This document shows positions 26,866-36,044 of a stretch of 64,000 nt of DNA, in pieces. The position numbers and the translations under genes are program-made. The stretch is from Deltaproteobacteria bacterium. GTDB lineage: Bacteria; Myxococcota_A; Polyangia; HGW-17. Positions within the stretch are counted from its first letter, which is position 1; every line of letters begins with the position of its first letter. Location: positions 1 to 64,000 of the forward strand of contig JAFGWM010000015.1 of the NCBI GenBank assembly GCA_016937155.1, in the 5' to 3' direction. The notes beneath the pieces are model-generated. The model had not been told where the DNA came from. It saw nothing but the letters and a program-made list of their open reading frames with translations, and searched no databases.

Positions 26866-28140
26866 ATGATTATCAATAAAATTGTTGGAGTATGTCTGCT
26901 TTTTTTATTTTCCAGTTGCACAAAAACAAATACAAAAGTTCATTCAGGCAGGAAAATTCAAAAAACTCAAAATGCAAAAGAGATTGCAGCACTAGGCGAC
27001 ATTACTGTACGAATTGATAACTTTTCTGAAATGTATGATGATACATCTAAACCCACATCCTCTTCCAGTGCTTTGCTTAAAACATTGCGAGAATACTGGA
27101 ATTCCTCAGGGAAATTTCCCCGTTACAGTCGTGGCTTGAGTAAAATGGCTGAAAAACTGATTGGATTCAGAGGGCAACCAGTTGAAAATGCATCATTGAG
27201 TAAACTTGCAGCTCAGTATGGCATCACAAGCCCATGGATGGCACAGACCAGTATTCTGGCAAAGGGAGCTGACAATAATTATTTCTTGAAAAGAGGAGCC
27301 CGAATTCTTGGAACGTTTGTAGAAAAAAGCGAAATAAATCACTTCGGTTTCGCTCTCATGGAAACAGGAAAACCACATGAGAAACTCCTTGTTCTTTTGA
27401 TGCAGACAAGAAAGTTTACTCATTCTCCATTTTCAAGACTACTCCAGACTGGTGAAAAGACGGAGGTGTCGGGAACAGTCGACAATGATATTACAGGAAT
27501 TGAAATATTTATAACCATGCCTTCCGGTGAGATTGTAAGGAAAAAGATTGGGCTGGAAAAAAGGAATTTCAGGTTTGCTCTGGATATCTGCAGAAATGAG
27601 AAATCCAGAGGTCTTTATAGTGTTGAAATAATGGGAAAAGATTCTGGCGGTCCTGTTGTATTGGGTATTTTTCCAATCATCTGTTCAGGAAAGCTAGTTG
27701 CAAGCAGTATAGTTCTTAAACCTATGCAGATAAAAAGCAAAATATCTGAAAAGGATTTTTCAAAAACTGTATTTAATAAGATAAATGAGCTACGGAAAAA
27801 GAGGAATTTGCCGAAGCTTATCTGGAGCAACGATCTGGCAAAAGTTAGTAAATCCCACTCCTCTGAAATGTGTAAGAAATCCAATATATATCATGTGAGC
27901 ACTATCACCGGTACTCCAGCTGGCAGGGCTAAAAAAGCAGGTCTTGATCCTGATTTAATAGGAGAAAATGTTGCAGCTGGTCCTACTATAGACAGCGTGT
28001 TCAACGGATGGATGAGGAGTGAAGGGCATAGACTTAACATGATTCATAAAAAAGCGAAATACGGTGCTGTGGGAAGCTGTAAAAGTCTTTCAGATAATGT
28101 TTTAACCTGGTATTCAACATTTATGATTGGAAACTGGTAA
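26866..28140 (+). CDS. CAP/SCP-domain lipoprotein
   Basis: The 424-residue protein has a signal peptide with lipobox FSSC, an uncharacterised central region (about 60-290) and a C-terminal CAP (SCP/PR1) domain (about 300-424). The CAP domain is recognised by 'NKINELRKKRNLPKL', 'SHSSEMCKK', 'IGENVAAGPT' and 'WMRSEGHRLNMIH'. The His of EGHRLN is the CAP cavity residue. It is exported, probably to the periplasm or surface. GGAGG precedes the ATG. Its role is unknown. Confidence 0.9.
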   Translation: MIINKIVGVCLLFLFSSCTKTNTKVHSGRKIQKTQNAKEIAALGDITVRIDNFSEMYDDTSKPTSSSSALLKTLREYWNSSGKFPRYSRGLSKMAEKLIGFRGQPVENASLSKLAAQYGITSPWMAQTSILAKGADNNYFLKRGARILGTFVEKSEINHFGFALMETGKPHEKLLVLLMQTRKFTHSPFSRLLQTGEKTEVSGTVDNDITGIEIFITMPSGEIVRKKIGLEKRNFRFALDICRNEKSRGLYSVEIMGKDSGGPVVLGIFPIICSGKLVASSIVLKPMQIKSKISEKDFSKTVFNKINELRKKRNLPKLIWSNDLAKVSKSHSSEMCKKSNIYHVSTITGTPAGRAKKAGLDPDLIGENVAAGPTIDSVFNGWMRSEGHRLNMIHKKAKYGAVGSCKSLSDNVLTWYSTFMIGNW

Positions 28141-28151
28141 CTTAATTTAAA

Positions 28152-29198
28152 TTACATCCATTTTTTTCTTCTGAACATTACAAAAAGACTTGAGATTACA
28201 AGTGCAATAACAACAACTACAAGGGGGTAGGCATAAGGGAGATTAAGTTCTGGCATATATTTGAAATTCATACCATAAAAGCCAACTATGAAACTGGCAG
28301 GTATGAACATAGTTGAAATTAAAGTAAGAAACTTGATTATTTCGTTCATTTTCTGATTTAGCTTAGAAAAATGCAGATTAATGAGACCATCCAGATTCAT
28401 AAAATTGAAGTCAACAGACTCAATAACCTGAACAAGATGATCAAAACTATCCCTGAGAAAGAATTTAAACTCGGAGTTTTCGGTGACACTATGCTTCATC
28501 AGTCCCGAAAGAGTTTCTCTGGTAGCATTGAAAGTTTTTCTCAAGTATAGAATATTATTTTGTATTTCCAGTATTCTCTCAAAAGTTATACTATCATCTC
28601 TGGTCATTGAAATCCGCAGGTCAAAAAGATGATCATCAATCTCAGATGACAAATCAATGTAGTGGTCTACGATGATATCAAGAATTGAAAAGAGAAGATA
28701 AGCAACCCCGTTTTTGCGTATAGTCTTTGCTGGATCTCTCAGGCGGTTAAACAGAGGTTCCCACAGGTCTGTTTCAAATTTCTCAGAAATAAGTATGACT
28801 GTATTTTCAGTAAGAAAAAGATTGATATTGTACTTCTCGTATCTGTTGTCTGAGGAAGTGACAATGGGAAGAACCAGAAAAATCATTTTACCGAATTCTT
28901 CCATTTTGGGTCGCTGACTTATATTCATCACATCTTCAAGGGCCAGACGATGAATATTGAAGAGCTTTCCAAGCTGCTCAAGTGCATTTGAATCATGCAC
29001 CCCTTCAAAAATAAGCCAGTTGGTTTTTTCCGGGGAAATCTTCAGGTTTTGAATAGATGACTTTGATTCATTGAAATCTTTTGATGAATATTCAACTTTC
29101 AAAATTTCAGTATGATTACCAGGTGTTTTAGTTCCAGTATAAACCAGACTTCCTGGTGGAAGCCCGAATTTCCTGTTCCGTCTTTTTGTGGTTCCCAT
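28152..29198 (-). CDS. corA: CorA-family Mg2+/Co2+ transporter
   Basis: The 348-residue protein has the CorA layout: a large cytosolic N-terminal domain, a long stalk helix and two C-terminal membrane segments joined by the signature YGMNF (GMN motif) followed by 'MPELNLPY'. It forms a pentameric divalent-cation channel in the inner membrane. The ATG at 29198 is preceded by GGGGGTG; that GTG two codons upstream could also initiate. Convergent with the CAP gene. Confidence 0.95.
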   Translation of the reverse strand: MGTTKRRNRKFGLPPGSLVYTGTKTPGNHTEILKVEYSSKDFNESKSSIQNLKISPEKTNWLIFEGVHDSNALEQLGKLFNIHRLALEDVMNISQRPKMEEFGKMIFLVLPIVTSSDNRYEKYNINLFLTENTVILISEKFETDLWEPLFNRLRDPAKTIRKNGVAYLLFSILDIIVDHYIDLSSEIDDHLFDLRISMTRDDSITFERILEIQNNILYLRKTFNATRETLSGLMKHSVTENSEFKFFLRDSFDHLVQVIESVDFNFMNLDGLINLHFSKLNQKMNEIIKFLTLISTMFIPASFIVGFYGMNFKYMPELNLPYAYPLVVVVIALVISSLFVMFRRKKWM

Positions 29199-29318
29199 GT
29201 TCACCCCCGTTCAGATAGTAAATGTTTTTAGGCAGTTTTAAAGTTGAATTTTAGAAAAAATTAAAATGGGAGTTGAAATGTTGAAAGAAGCAACTAAAAT
29301 ATAAAGAGGAGTCTAACA

Positions 29319-30068
29319 ATGGTTGCTTTTAAAGGTGATAAATCTGGTGATTCCCGTAGATCATTTCTTAAGTGGCTGGGTGTTGGAAGTGTAATTGCCT
29401 TGTCAGAATGTACCAGAGATGAAAATTCCTCAATGGATGCAGGTTTTGATATGACTGATTCAGTAAATACTGATGTTACTGATGCTAAGGAGTTTCCATT
29501 TGTGGAAGGTTCTGGAGATGATGATATTTTCCGGTTATGGGGAGAACGTACTATTGATCCTCAGAACATAAAAAGAATACTAAACAACTGGAATTTAACT
29601 GTAGATGGTATGGTCGCCAGATCTGGAGTTTTTAAATTTTCTGAAATTGTTGATATGGAGAGGGTTAATCAGGTAATGGATTTTCACTGTGTTGAAGGCT
29701 GGTCCATATGGGATGTTCCATGGAATGGCGTCCACATGAACAGAATTTTCTCCATTGTTCAACCGGAAAAACAGGCAAAATTTGTTACCTTTCACACTAT
29801 TGATGGAAAATACAATGAATCAGTTCCCATGGAAATTGCAACTGAACCTCATACTATTTTAGCGTATGGTGTAAATAACTCGACATTGCCTCTAAAACAT
29901 GGATTTCCTCTCAGACTTGTTATTCCAAGGCTTCTTGCTTACAAGAGTGCAAAATATATAAACCGAATTGAACTGACTGATCACCCGGTTAACGGTTTCT
30001 GGGTAGAACGCGGTTATCCCTATGATGCCCCGGTTCCTGAGTCCCGACTTCGTGATGGTAAATACTGA
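29319..30068 (+). CDS. Tat-exported molybdopterin-dependent oxidoreductase (sulfite oxidase fold)
   Basis: The 249-residue protein begins with a twin-arginine signal RRSFLKWLG, ending near a Cys (LSEC) that could be lipidated. It has an Asp-rich linker and a sulfite-oxidase-type Mo-pterin domain with the Mo-ligand Cys in DFHCVEGWS, 'DVPWNGV', and the conserved 'KHGFPLRLVIP' and 'YINRIEL'. Members such as MsrP and YedY-like enzymes reduce sulfoxides or similar substrates in the periplasm. GAGGAG stands before the ATG. It is followed by a long-loop terminator-like repeat whose left arm is in its own 3' end. Confidence 0.92.
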   Translation: MVAFKGDKSGDSRRSFLKWLGVGSVIALSECTRDENSSMDAGFDMTDSVNTDVTDAKEFPFVEGSGDDDIFRLWGERTIDPQNIKRILNNWNLTVDGMVARSGVFKFSEIVDMERVNQVMDFHCVEGWSIWDVPWNGVHMNRIFSIVQPEKQAKFVTFHTIDGKYNESVPMEIATEPHTILAYGVNNSTLPLKHGFPLRLVIPRLLAYKSAKYINRIELTDHPVNGFWVERGYPYDAPVPESRLRDGKY

Positions 30069-30120
30069 CATCTGCTTTTCGTTCTTCTTCTTCTTCTCTG
30101 AAACTGATCCGGGGCATCAT
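30022..30120 (+). terminator. Long-loop terminator-like inverted repeat
   Basis: ATGATGCCCCGG at 30022-30033, inside the end of the oxidoreductase gene, and CCGGGGCATCAT at 30109-30120 are perfect 12-bp complements, and the right arm is directly followed by TTTTTTT. The 75-base loop is far longer than in standard intrinsic terminators. A translating ribosome near the stop codon at 30066-30068 would cover or approach the left arm, so termination could depend on translation (inference). Confidence 0.5.
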
Positions 30121-30176
30121 TTTTTTTGCAATGGTGGTAATTCTGTATAAAATATCTGTATTTCCGGAGAATTATC

Positions 30177-31064
30177 ATGTTAGCGGTATTGGTTGTGGAA
30201 AACTGGTGGGTTGATTTTCACCGATTCAATTCATCATCTGGCATTTTGAGTTACTGGTCACCACATGTACGTCAGATCAGAAGCTTAAAAAATGGTTCCA
30301 GGATATATTTTTTACTGAAATCCCCAATACGACAAATTGCAGGACATGGAATATTTATGGGCTTTAATGGTCAGACAGTTAAATCATCCTGGGAAAAGTA
30401 TGGAAATTCACTTGGTGTCGGGGATCTCAGGCAATTAATCTATCTTTGGACAAAACGAAATGATATTAAAATTTCTGAAGAAGAATGTCTTTCTTCCGAT
30501 ATGGGAAATATTCTTCTCTCAGAATGTATTTTCTTCAATGAAAGTGATTATTTTGAACCCTCTGCCGGAGGTCTTGAAATACCTCTCCCCATGGGAGGTA
30601 TAAAATATTTTGAAGATGATTATATGTTTGTGGAAAGCAGACGCAACCAAAGGCTTCATAGTCAAAAACTTCTATTTTCACTTCTCAAAATTGGAGTGCC
30701 TGTTTTTCCGGTTCAGGGATATGAAGAATTCCAGCACTCAGTTTTTAAAGCATACAGTGGTAAATGCGCTGTTACCGGGGAGTCCTCTCCTGAACTTTTA
30801 AAAGCAATTAATATTCAGCCTTTTCTTTCCCCTGAAAGTAATCATGTTCAAAATGGGATACTTTTGAGAGTTGATCTGGGAGTGCTGTTTGAGAAAGGTC
30901 TGATTTCGATTGATGAGGAAAACAGACTTCTCATCAGTTCCCGGCTTATCAGTGATACATACAGAATCTGGGAGGGAGTGCAGTTTAAACTACCTGATGA
31001 CAAATTCAGATCTCCCACGAAAAATACACTGGAGTATCACAGGAATTATGTATTCAGAAATTAA
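30177..31064 (+). CDS. EVE/PUA-like plus HNH_2-like protein with altered catalytic residues
   Basis: The 295-residue protein appears to combine an N-terminal EVE/PUA-like domain ('WWVDFHRF', later 'SRIYFLLKSPIRQIAGHGIF') with a C-terminal HNH_2-type nuclease domain: 'YSGKCAVTGESSPELLKAI', 'NHVQNGILLRVDLGVLFEKGLI'. In related enzymes the first part reads EAAHI and the second DLHxLFD; here the His are Asn (AINI) and Gly (DLGVLF). EVE-HNH proteins are known or predicted modification-dependent nucleases. Loss of the metal/catalytic His suggests it binds modified DNA without cutting, or is decaying. It stands alone. Confidence 0.75.
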   Translation: MLAVLVVENWWVDFHRFNSSSGILSYWSPHVRQIRSLKNGSRIYFLLKSPIRQIAGHGIFMGFNGQTVKSSWEKYGNSLGVGDLRQLIYLWTKRNDIKISEEECLSSDMGNILLSECIFFNESDYFEPSAGGLEIPLPMGGIKYFEDDYMFVESRRNQRLHSQKLLFSLLKIGVPVFPVQGYEEFQHSVFKAYSGKCAVTGESSPELLKAINIQPFLSPESNHVQNGILLRVDLGVLFEKGLISIDEENRLLISSRLISDTYRIWEGVQFKLPDDKFRSPTKNTLEYHRNYVFRN

Positions 31065-31081
31065 ATACTTATAAAGGTGAA

Positions 31082-31744
31082 TTATCCAGCTGCATAAATG
31101 AGGAAATCAATAAAATTAATTACATTGGGAATATCGATTGTCAGATTTGCTGTACTTGTGTGCCATAAGGGATGAACGACTTTTGTCATCGCAGTAACTC
31201 CTTTTGTATTCTGAATAAATTCATTGAAGTCATCGCTAAAAGTAAGAATTCCGTTTTGCATTTTCAGGTTCATCCAACCAAATGAAGCAATGAACTGAAA
31301 GTCCTGATGTGTGAATGAATGATTGCCAGATATAGTTAGTATATTGTCAAATTCGACTACTCCAGTGGGCTTGGTGACCGGTTTGGAAATGGGTGAAATA
31401 ACCCAGTTTTCAGATGTTTTTTCTCCTTTGATGGAGATATGATTGTCAATCAGATACTCCATAACATTTTTTCCCAATTGATACTTTATCTTGGTATAGG
31501 AAAACCATATTATTTCGATATCATGATTTTTATATTTTCCGTATATTTTTGTACCACCACCGCTGACGATATCTTTTCCATCAGGCTTTTCAATTTTCTC
31601 ATAATTCAATCTTAATGCATCTGCCAGTATTTGAGCATTTCCTTCCATTACTGCTGAAGCATTTTCTGTCATGTTTTTCTGCATTTTCTGAATAAAAAAG
31701 AAAACGGCGATAAATATGATAAATATGACAATATAGATAGCCAC
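31082..31744 (-). CDS. Unknown protein with one N-terminal membrane segment
   Basis: The 220-residue protein starts at GTG with AGGAGGAAC in front. Residues 2-19 are a strong membrane helix (Ile/Phe-rich); the rest is a soluble domain with a Gly triplet (SGGGTKIYG) and alternating hydrophobic strands. I do not recognise a family. It lies 68 bp downstream of the MtfA-like gene and has the same topology (N-terminal anchor, cytosolic domain), so the two may act together. Confidence 0.7.
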   Translation of the reverse strand: MAIYIVIFIIFIAVFFFIQKMQKNMTENASAVMEGNAQILADALRLNYEKIEKPDGKDIVSGGGTKIYGKYKNHDIEIIWFSYTKIKYQLGKNVMEYLIDNHISIKGEKTSENWVISPISKPVTKPTGVVEFDNILTISGNHSFTHQDFQFIASFGWMNLKMQNGILTFSDDFNEFIQNTKGVTAMTKVVHPLWHTSTANLTIDIPNVINFIDFLIYAAG

Positions 31745-31812
31745 TGAATGTTCCTCCTGTTTAGAGTTAAAATTACGTTTATCAGAAATATTTCTTATCT
31801 GTTGTCTGAACC

Positions 31813-32685
31813 TTATTTGTTTTTTGAAATACTTACTATATAAGCTGGATCCTGTTTGTAAAAATCCTTCAACTCATTATAGAGTCCCGGGAATTCTTTT
31901 CGGAACTGAACTGGAACCTCAAAAAATAATTCGGTGGTTGCAGCAAAAAACTCAGCTAGTGAATTTGCTGCATGAGGATTAATCAGACTTGATTTCCCGG
32001 AATTAATTGAAGTTTGAAACTTCTGAAAATAACTCGAAAAAATTCCTATCCATTTTTCCGGATTATCCAGGTATAACGAAGGAATTCCGTCATCAGAAAA
32101 ATCATCCTGATCAAGTTGTCTGGCAAACTGGTAAAAGACAGGATTGTACCCATCTTTTCCATCTTCAATACCTCTTGATACATCAGGCCATGAAAGATGT
32201 ACTTCCCCTGATATTACACTTTCACTGTCATACCATGGTGGCGCACTTAAGCCGTCAACCATGATTCCACTGTAGTAATCCGGGGGAAACTTGTCAGGAT
32301 AAAGGTAAATACTTTTATGGTTGGGATAACATTCCAGTTTTTGATCAATTTTAAAAATAAGTGTGCATGCCTGAGCTGCCACCAGTAGTCTTATTTCATC
32401 TGTTATTTCAAGATTATCTATTCCATAAAAATCTTTTTTCGAAAGAAATACCTGAATCGAATTCTCAAGCTTTTCTTTATCTCTCACATTTAAATTTCTG
32501 TAATACTGATACTTTCCTGTCAGTAGCTTTTTCCATGGCACAGGAAATGGAATAGATGTAATTTTCTTAACAGGACTGTTTTTCCCTCTGGTGAAAATAA
32601 TGAGGAGTAAAAAAAAGCCGGCAAGACTTCCAAAAACAATCAGTTTCCCGTTAGTTGTAGCTAGAAATGTGGTTATTTCAGTCAT
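31813..32685 (-). CDS. MtfA-like protein with degenerate zinc-protease motif, membrane anchored
   Basis: The 290-residue protein has an N-terminal membrane helix and an MtfA (DgsA anti-repressor)-type domain. This is recognised by the IPFPVPWKKLL start, the middle 'IRLLVAAQACTLIF', 'ISGEVHLSWPDVSRG' and 'EFFAATTELFFEVP...FPGLYNELKDFYKQDP'. In MtfA peptidases the metal site is HEFAHQLD followed by the Glu of EFFA. Here the motif reads YQFARQLD: both His and the catalytic Glu are replaced, so zinc peptidase activity is not expected. It is followed by a small unknown membrane protein gene. GAGG precedes the ATG. Confidence 0.82.
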   Translation of the reverse strand: MTEITTFLATTNGKLIVFGSLAGFFLLLIIFTRGKNSPVKKITSIPFPVPWKKLLTGKYQYYRNLNVRDKEKLENSIQVFLSKKDFYGIDNLEITDEIRLLVAAQACTLIFKIDQKLECYPNHKSIYLYPDKFPPDYYSGIMVDGLSAPPWYDSESVISGEVHLSWPDVSRGIEDGKDGYNPVFYQFARQLDQDDFSDDGIPSLYLDNPEKWIGIFSSYFQKFQTSINSGKSSLINPHAANSLAEFFAATTELFFEVPVQFRKEFPGLYNELKDFYKQDPAYIVSISKNK

Positions 32686-33261
32686 TTGAGCCTCTAAAAA
32701 TTGGTATTACAATACGATGGGAACGATACTACATTGAACTAAAAATTAAAATAAAATGATCCGTCCGGGAAATCAGGGAAAGAAAAAAAGATGATCTAGA
32801 CAGCAACAAAAGTTGCAAGATTCGATTAGAAAAGAAAAGGGACAAAACAAAGAAGATGCCGAGTCCCCGGACAGAACCAAAAGTAATTTACCACTGGAAT
32901 TTATAGTTTCAAGTATTTATAAAGTAAAAAATGTTAAATTTTATTGACAATGTAAATAAAGTAAGAAAACCAGTAACTTATAAAATTTATAAGTACAGCA
33001 TGTTTTTCATGGTATTAAAAAATGACAGTATTTATGGAAAAAATTGCAATATTTCAGTAAAATAAAATTGTTAAAAATATTAATAAATACAAATAGATAT
33101 TTGTATGTGATGGAAGTGAAGAAAATTTATATCACAGTGGAAAATTCCGATGGCAGTGTTCCTTCTCCGGAAAAACTCTGAAATGCATGGATGTTGCAGT
33201 TAAATTCGAACACGGTTTTACCTGTTGCGTGAAATCTGGTTCAATACACTGATCATTCATT
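32686..33261. other. 576-bp gene-free stretch with possible structured RNA
   Basis: No credible gene is seen. The first third is purine-rich and contains nested complements: GTCCGGG (32763-32769) with CCCGGAC (32866-32872), enclosing a small hairpin GCAAC-AAAA-GTTGC (32803-32816). The middle is very AT-rich with a palindrome CTTATAAATTTTATAAG-like element near 32978 and a TTGACA near 32943 lacking a good -10. The rest holds nothing recognisable. It may contain a leader or a small RNA, but this is weak. Confidence 0.3.
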
Positions 33262-35523
33262 TTGTTTATAAAAGTAGGTTTAAAAAAATATAATCCTGTT
33301 TACAATGCAGGGAGATCCAAACTGGAGTATCTCTTGCCATTATTCAGACACAGATGGAAAATACTACTTCTTGTTTTTGCTATTGTTATTCCATGTATGA
33401 CAAGTGTTTTTCATTTAAAAACTGATAATTCTATTTCTGCACTGGCATCACCGGATCCGAAACTACTGAAGTTCAGACAACAACTGAAGGAGAATTTTGG
33501 AAATGACAGATTTATTATGGTTGTTTTCCCGTTTAAGGGAAACATCACACCTGGTTTCTTAAAACGAATAGATGAAATACAAAAAAATTTAAATGGTGTT
33601 TCAGGAGTTGAAAGAACAGATTCTATTCTTAGTATCCTTGACTCAGTACGATTATTTCGAATCTCAGATATCATCCTTCGGGCAAAGACAGTGAATGAGA
33701 TTTTAAACTCCGGAAAAGGCTTCTCTGAATCAGGTCTGGCGAAAAAAAATGAGTATCTATCCATTGTAATCAGCATTAGTGATGGGGAATCTGCTGACAT
33801 ACTTAGTAGTATTATGGGGATTATTGAAAAATCCGGAATCCCTTATCATATATCAGGAGAACCGGTTATTAACAATTATCTTAAAACCGAGGGACAGCGA
33901 ATAGGAAAAAAGTTTATTCCCCTTTATGCACTGTTTTCTGTAATTATCCTGTTTATTATTTTCAGATCATTTTTAACTGTGATGGCGATGATGCTTACAA
34001 TGGCTGTCGCTCTGGTTGTTTCACTGGGTGTAATTTCATTTTTTGGCTTCACTCTGACCATTGTTTCAAACATTCTTCCTCTGATAATTATGGTAGTCAG
34101 TGTTGAAACCATGATTCATACAGGTATTAATCTCAGGACGACATCTACTGACGTCTTTGCAGGAAGAGTGAACCAGAGCTACACTCTGACAAGAAATTCA
34201 ATCTTTTTTTCTGTACTGACTACTCAGGCCGGGTTTTTATCATTTTTGGTTTCTCCAATGAGCGCAATGCTGGAAATGGGAGTAATGGTCGTTTTTTCCC
34301 TTGTTATTGTGTTTTTATTATCCGTTTTTTTTCTTCCGGTACTTTTGTCTTTTACTCACCTCTCAGGAGGTGATGATAAAAAAGAAAATATTGAAAATAC
34401 TGCTAAAACATCGGAATCATATGTTGGGGATTTTATAATTGTCACAATTGCTGGTTTATTAATTGCCGGAGGTGTTTGGCGTTTTGCAGGAATGACTATG
34501 GAGACGGATAACAGTGGTTATCTGGGTGTGGGGTCAAAATTAAAAAGAGATACGTTGTATATTCGGGATAATGTATCTCCGATTGATACAGTTGAGGTTA
34601 TTATATGTGCAAAAACCGGGACTTTTAACAAATTTGATAATTTAAAAAAAGTTGAAAACAGTCTGGATGTTTTCAGAGAATCAAACGTTCAAAACGTGGG
34701 CGGTCCATTTCAGACTCTCAGGGTTTTTTCGGATGTAATGGGTAATCCAGGGAATATTGATAATGAACTGGTATTCAACCTTATATACAGGATGGATACC
34801 ATTAAAAGGTACATTAATAAAAATGCAGATAAACTCAGGCTTTCTCTATTCATTCGAAATTCAAAATATAAAGATATTGAAGAAACAAGAAAAATTGCTG
34901 AAAGAGATTTGAGCGAAAAACTAATGGCTCAGGGTTTGAAGAATACAGTCATTACGGGGGGAATAAGCCCTGAATATTCTGGAGTGATGAAAAATCTGGT
35001 AGTTACACTGATATACACTACTCTTATTTCTCTGCTGTCTGTTATGGGGCTTCTTTTTGTTCAATTCCGGAAAATGAGTTTTGTATTTCTGGGGATATTT
35101 CCAAGTGTGTTCAGTGTGCTTATGATGTATGCGCTTATGGAAATTTTAGGTGTTACTCTGGACGCCGGCAGTGTTCTGATAAGTGCTGTAACTATTGGAA
35201 TTAGTGTTGATGCTACGATTCATCTTTTAAAACATATTGAATATAATATTAGAATCCATAAGAACATAAAAACTGTGGTGGATACTGCTGTGAGGGAGAT
35301 ATTTAAGCCGGTTATTTCCAGTTCACTGGTTATATCAAGTGGATTTGCTGCTTTTGCATTTAGTTCTTTTCCTCCTCTCAGAAAACTGGGTATATTTACA
35401 GGTGCAGCAATTTTAACCAGCTTTTTTGCCACCATGTTTATTGTTCCTGCATTGTTCAGATTAATCAGAGTGACCGGGAGGAAAAAAAATTATAAGAATT
35501 TAGACATTACCAGAGTAGAATAG
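33262..35523 (+). CDS. RND/MMPL-family exporter
   Basis: The 753-residue membrane protein has the typical RND-superfamily internal duplication: one membrane helix, a large extracytoplasmic domain, a bundle of five to six helices, then the same again. It matches MMPL-type lipid or hydrophobe exporters rather than HAE1 drug pumps in length. It probably moves lipids or hydrophobic molecules out of the inner membrane using proton flux. No ATG lies near the N-terminus; translation may start at TTG 33262 or at TTG 33334, which has GGAG six bases upstream. The 3' end overlaps the convergent GNAT gene by 34 bp. Confidence 0.9.
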   Translation: MFIKVGLKKYNPVYNAGRSKLEYLLPLFRHRWKILLLVFAIVIPCMTSVFHLKTDNSISALASPDPKLLKFRQQLKENFGNDRFIMVVFPFKGNITPGFLKRIDEIQKNLNGVSGVERTDSILSILDSVRLFRISDIILRAKTVNEILNSGKGFSESGLAKKNEYLSIVISISDGESADILSSIMGIIEKSGIPYHISGEPVINNYLKTEGQRIGKKFIPLYALFSVIILFIIFRSFLTVMAMMLTMAVALVVSLGVISFFGFTLTIVSNILPLIIMVVSVETMIHTGINLRTTSTDVFAGRVNQSYTLTRNSIFFSVLTTQAGFLSFLVSPMSAMLEMGVMVVFSLVIVFLLSVFFLPVLLSFTHLSGGDDKKENIENTAKTSESYVGDFIIVTIAGLLIAGGVWRFAGMTMETDNSGYLGVGSKLKRDTLYIRDNVSPIDTVEVIICAKTGTFNKFDNLKKVENSLDVFRESNVQNVGGPFQTLRVFSDVMGNPGNIDNELVFNLIYRMDTIKRYINKNADKLRLSLFIRNSKYKDIEETRKIAERDLSEKLMAQGLKNTVITGGISPEYSGVMKNLVVTLIYTTLISLLSVMGLLFVQFRKMSFVFLGIFPSVFSVLMMYALMEILGVTLDAGSVLISAVTIGISVDATIHLLKHIEYNIRIHKNIKTVVDTAVREIFKPVISSSLVISSGFAAFAFSSFPPLRKLGIFTGAAILTSFFATMFIVPALFRLIRVTGRKKNYKNLDITRVE

Positions 35524-36032
35524 AAGTTTTCTTTTATTTTCAGGTCTTTCATCAGGAGTCCTTCCTGAACAAATCCGCATTTCTTATAAAGAGCAATAGC
35601 GCTTGTGTTATTTTCATGGACTTTTAAAGTGACTTTTTTAATGGATCTCTGGTTCCGGATTGTTGAAAGTATTGAATTCATCATCTCAGTTGCTATGTGT
35701 TTTCGCCAGAAAGATTTTTTTACACTAAGACCTAGCTCGACTATGTGCTCTCTTCTTTTTAGAAAAGCACCTCTTATATCAACAATTGAGCACAGTTGAT
35801 TATTAAAAAAACCAGCAACAAGGATACTGTTTGGTGTTTTATCAAAGGATTTGATAAATGAGATTTCATCTTCTAGGGACAATGGTCTGTCCTCAGGACC
35901 AGAGAGGAGAAAATCCGTTTCTCCGATTATGCAGTTAAAAAAATCAAGAATCCATGGAGCATCAGAAACCTCTACCCTCCTGAGAGTAAGGGTATCCTCA
36001 CCTAAACTAATATACCTTGTTTCAAAATTCAT
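35490..36032 (-). CDS. GNAT-family N-acetyltransferase
   Basis: The 180-residue protein has the RimJ/RimL-type GNAT pattern: 'LTLRRVEVSDAPWILDF', 'VELGLSVKKSFWRKHIATEMM' (acetyl-CoA loop) and 'VTLKVHENNTSAIALYKKCGFVQEG'. The substrate may be a protein N-terminus or a small amine. ATG 36032 has AAGG seven bases upstream, starting two bases after the tRNA-Val 3' end; a longer in-frame start would lie within the tRNA and is rejected. It is probably read from the tRNA transcript. Confidence 0.92.
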   Translation of the reverse strand: MNFETRYISLGEDTLTLRRVEVSDAPWILDFFNCIIGETDFLLSGPEDRPLSLEDEISFIKSFDKTPNSILVAGFFNNQLCSIVDIRGAFLKRREHIVELGLSVKKSFWRKHIATEMMNSILSTIRNQRSIKKVTLKVHENNTSAIALYKKCGFVQEGLLMKDLKIKENFYSTLVMSKFL

Positions 36033-36044
36033 AATATTACCTTG

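Noticed and set aside
33109-33183. Short open frame of about 24 codons (GTG-ATG start, ending TGA) in the 32.7-33.3 kb gap, with protein-like composition.
   Set aside because: No ribosome site, no neighbours in operon, and length is within chance expectation.
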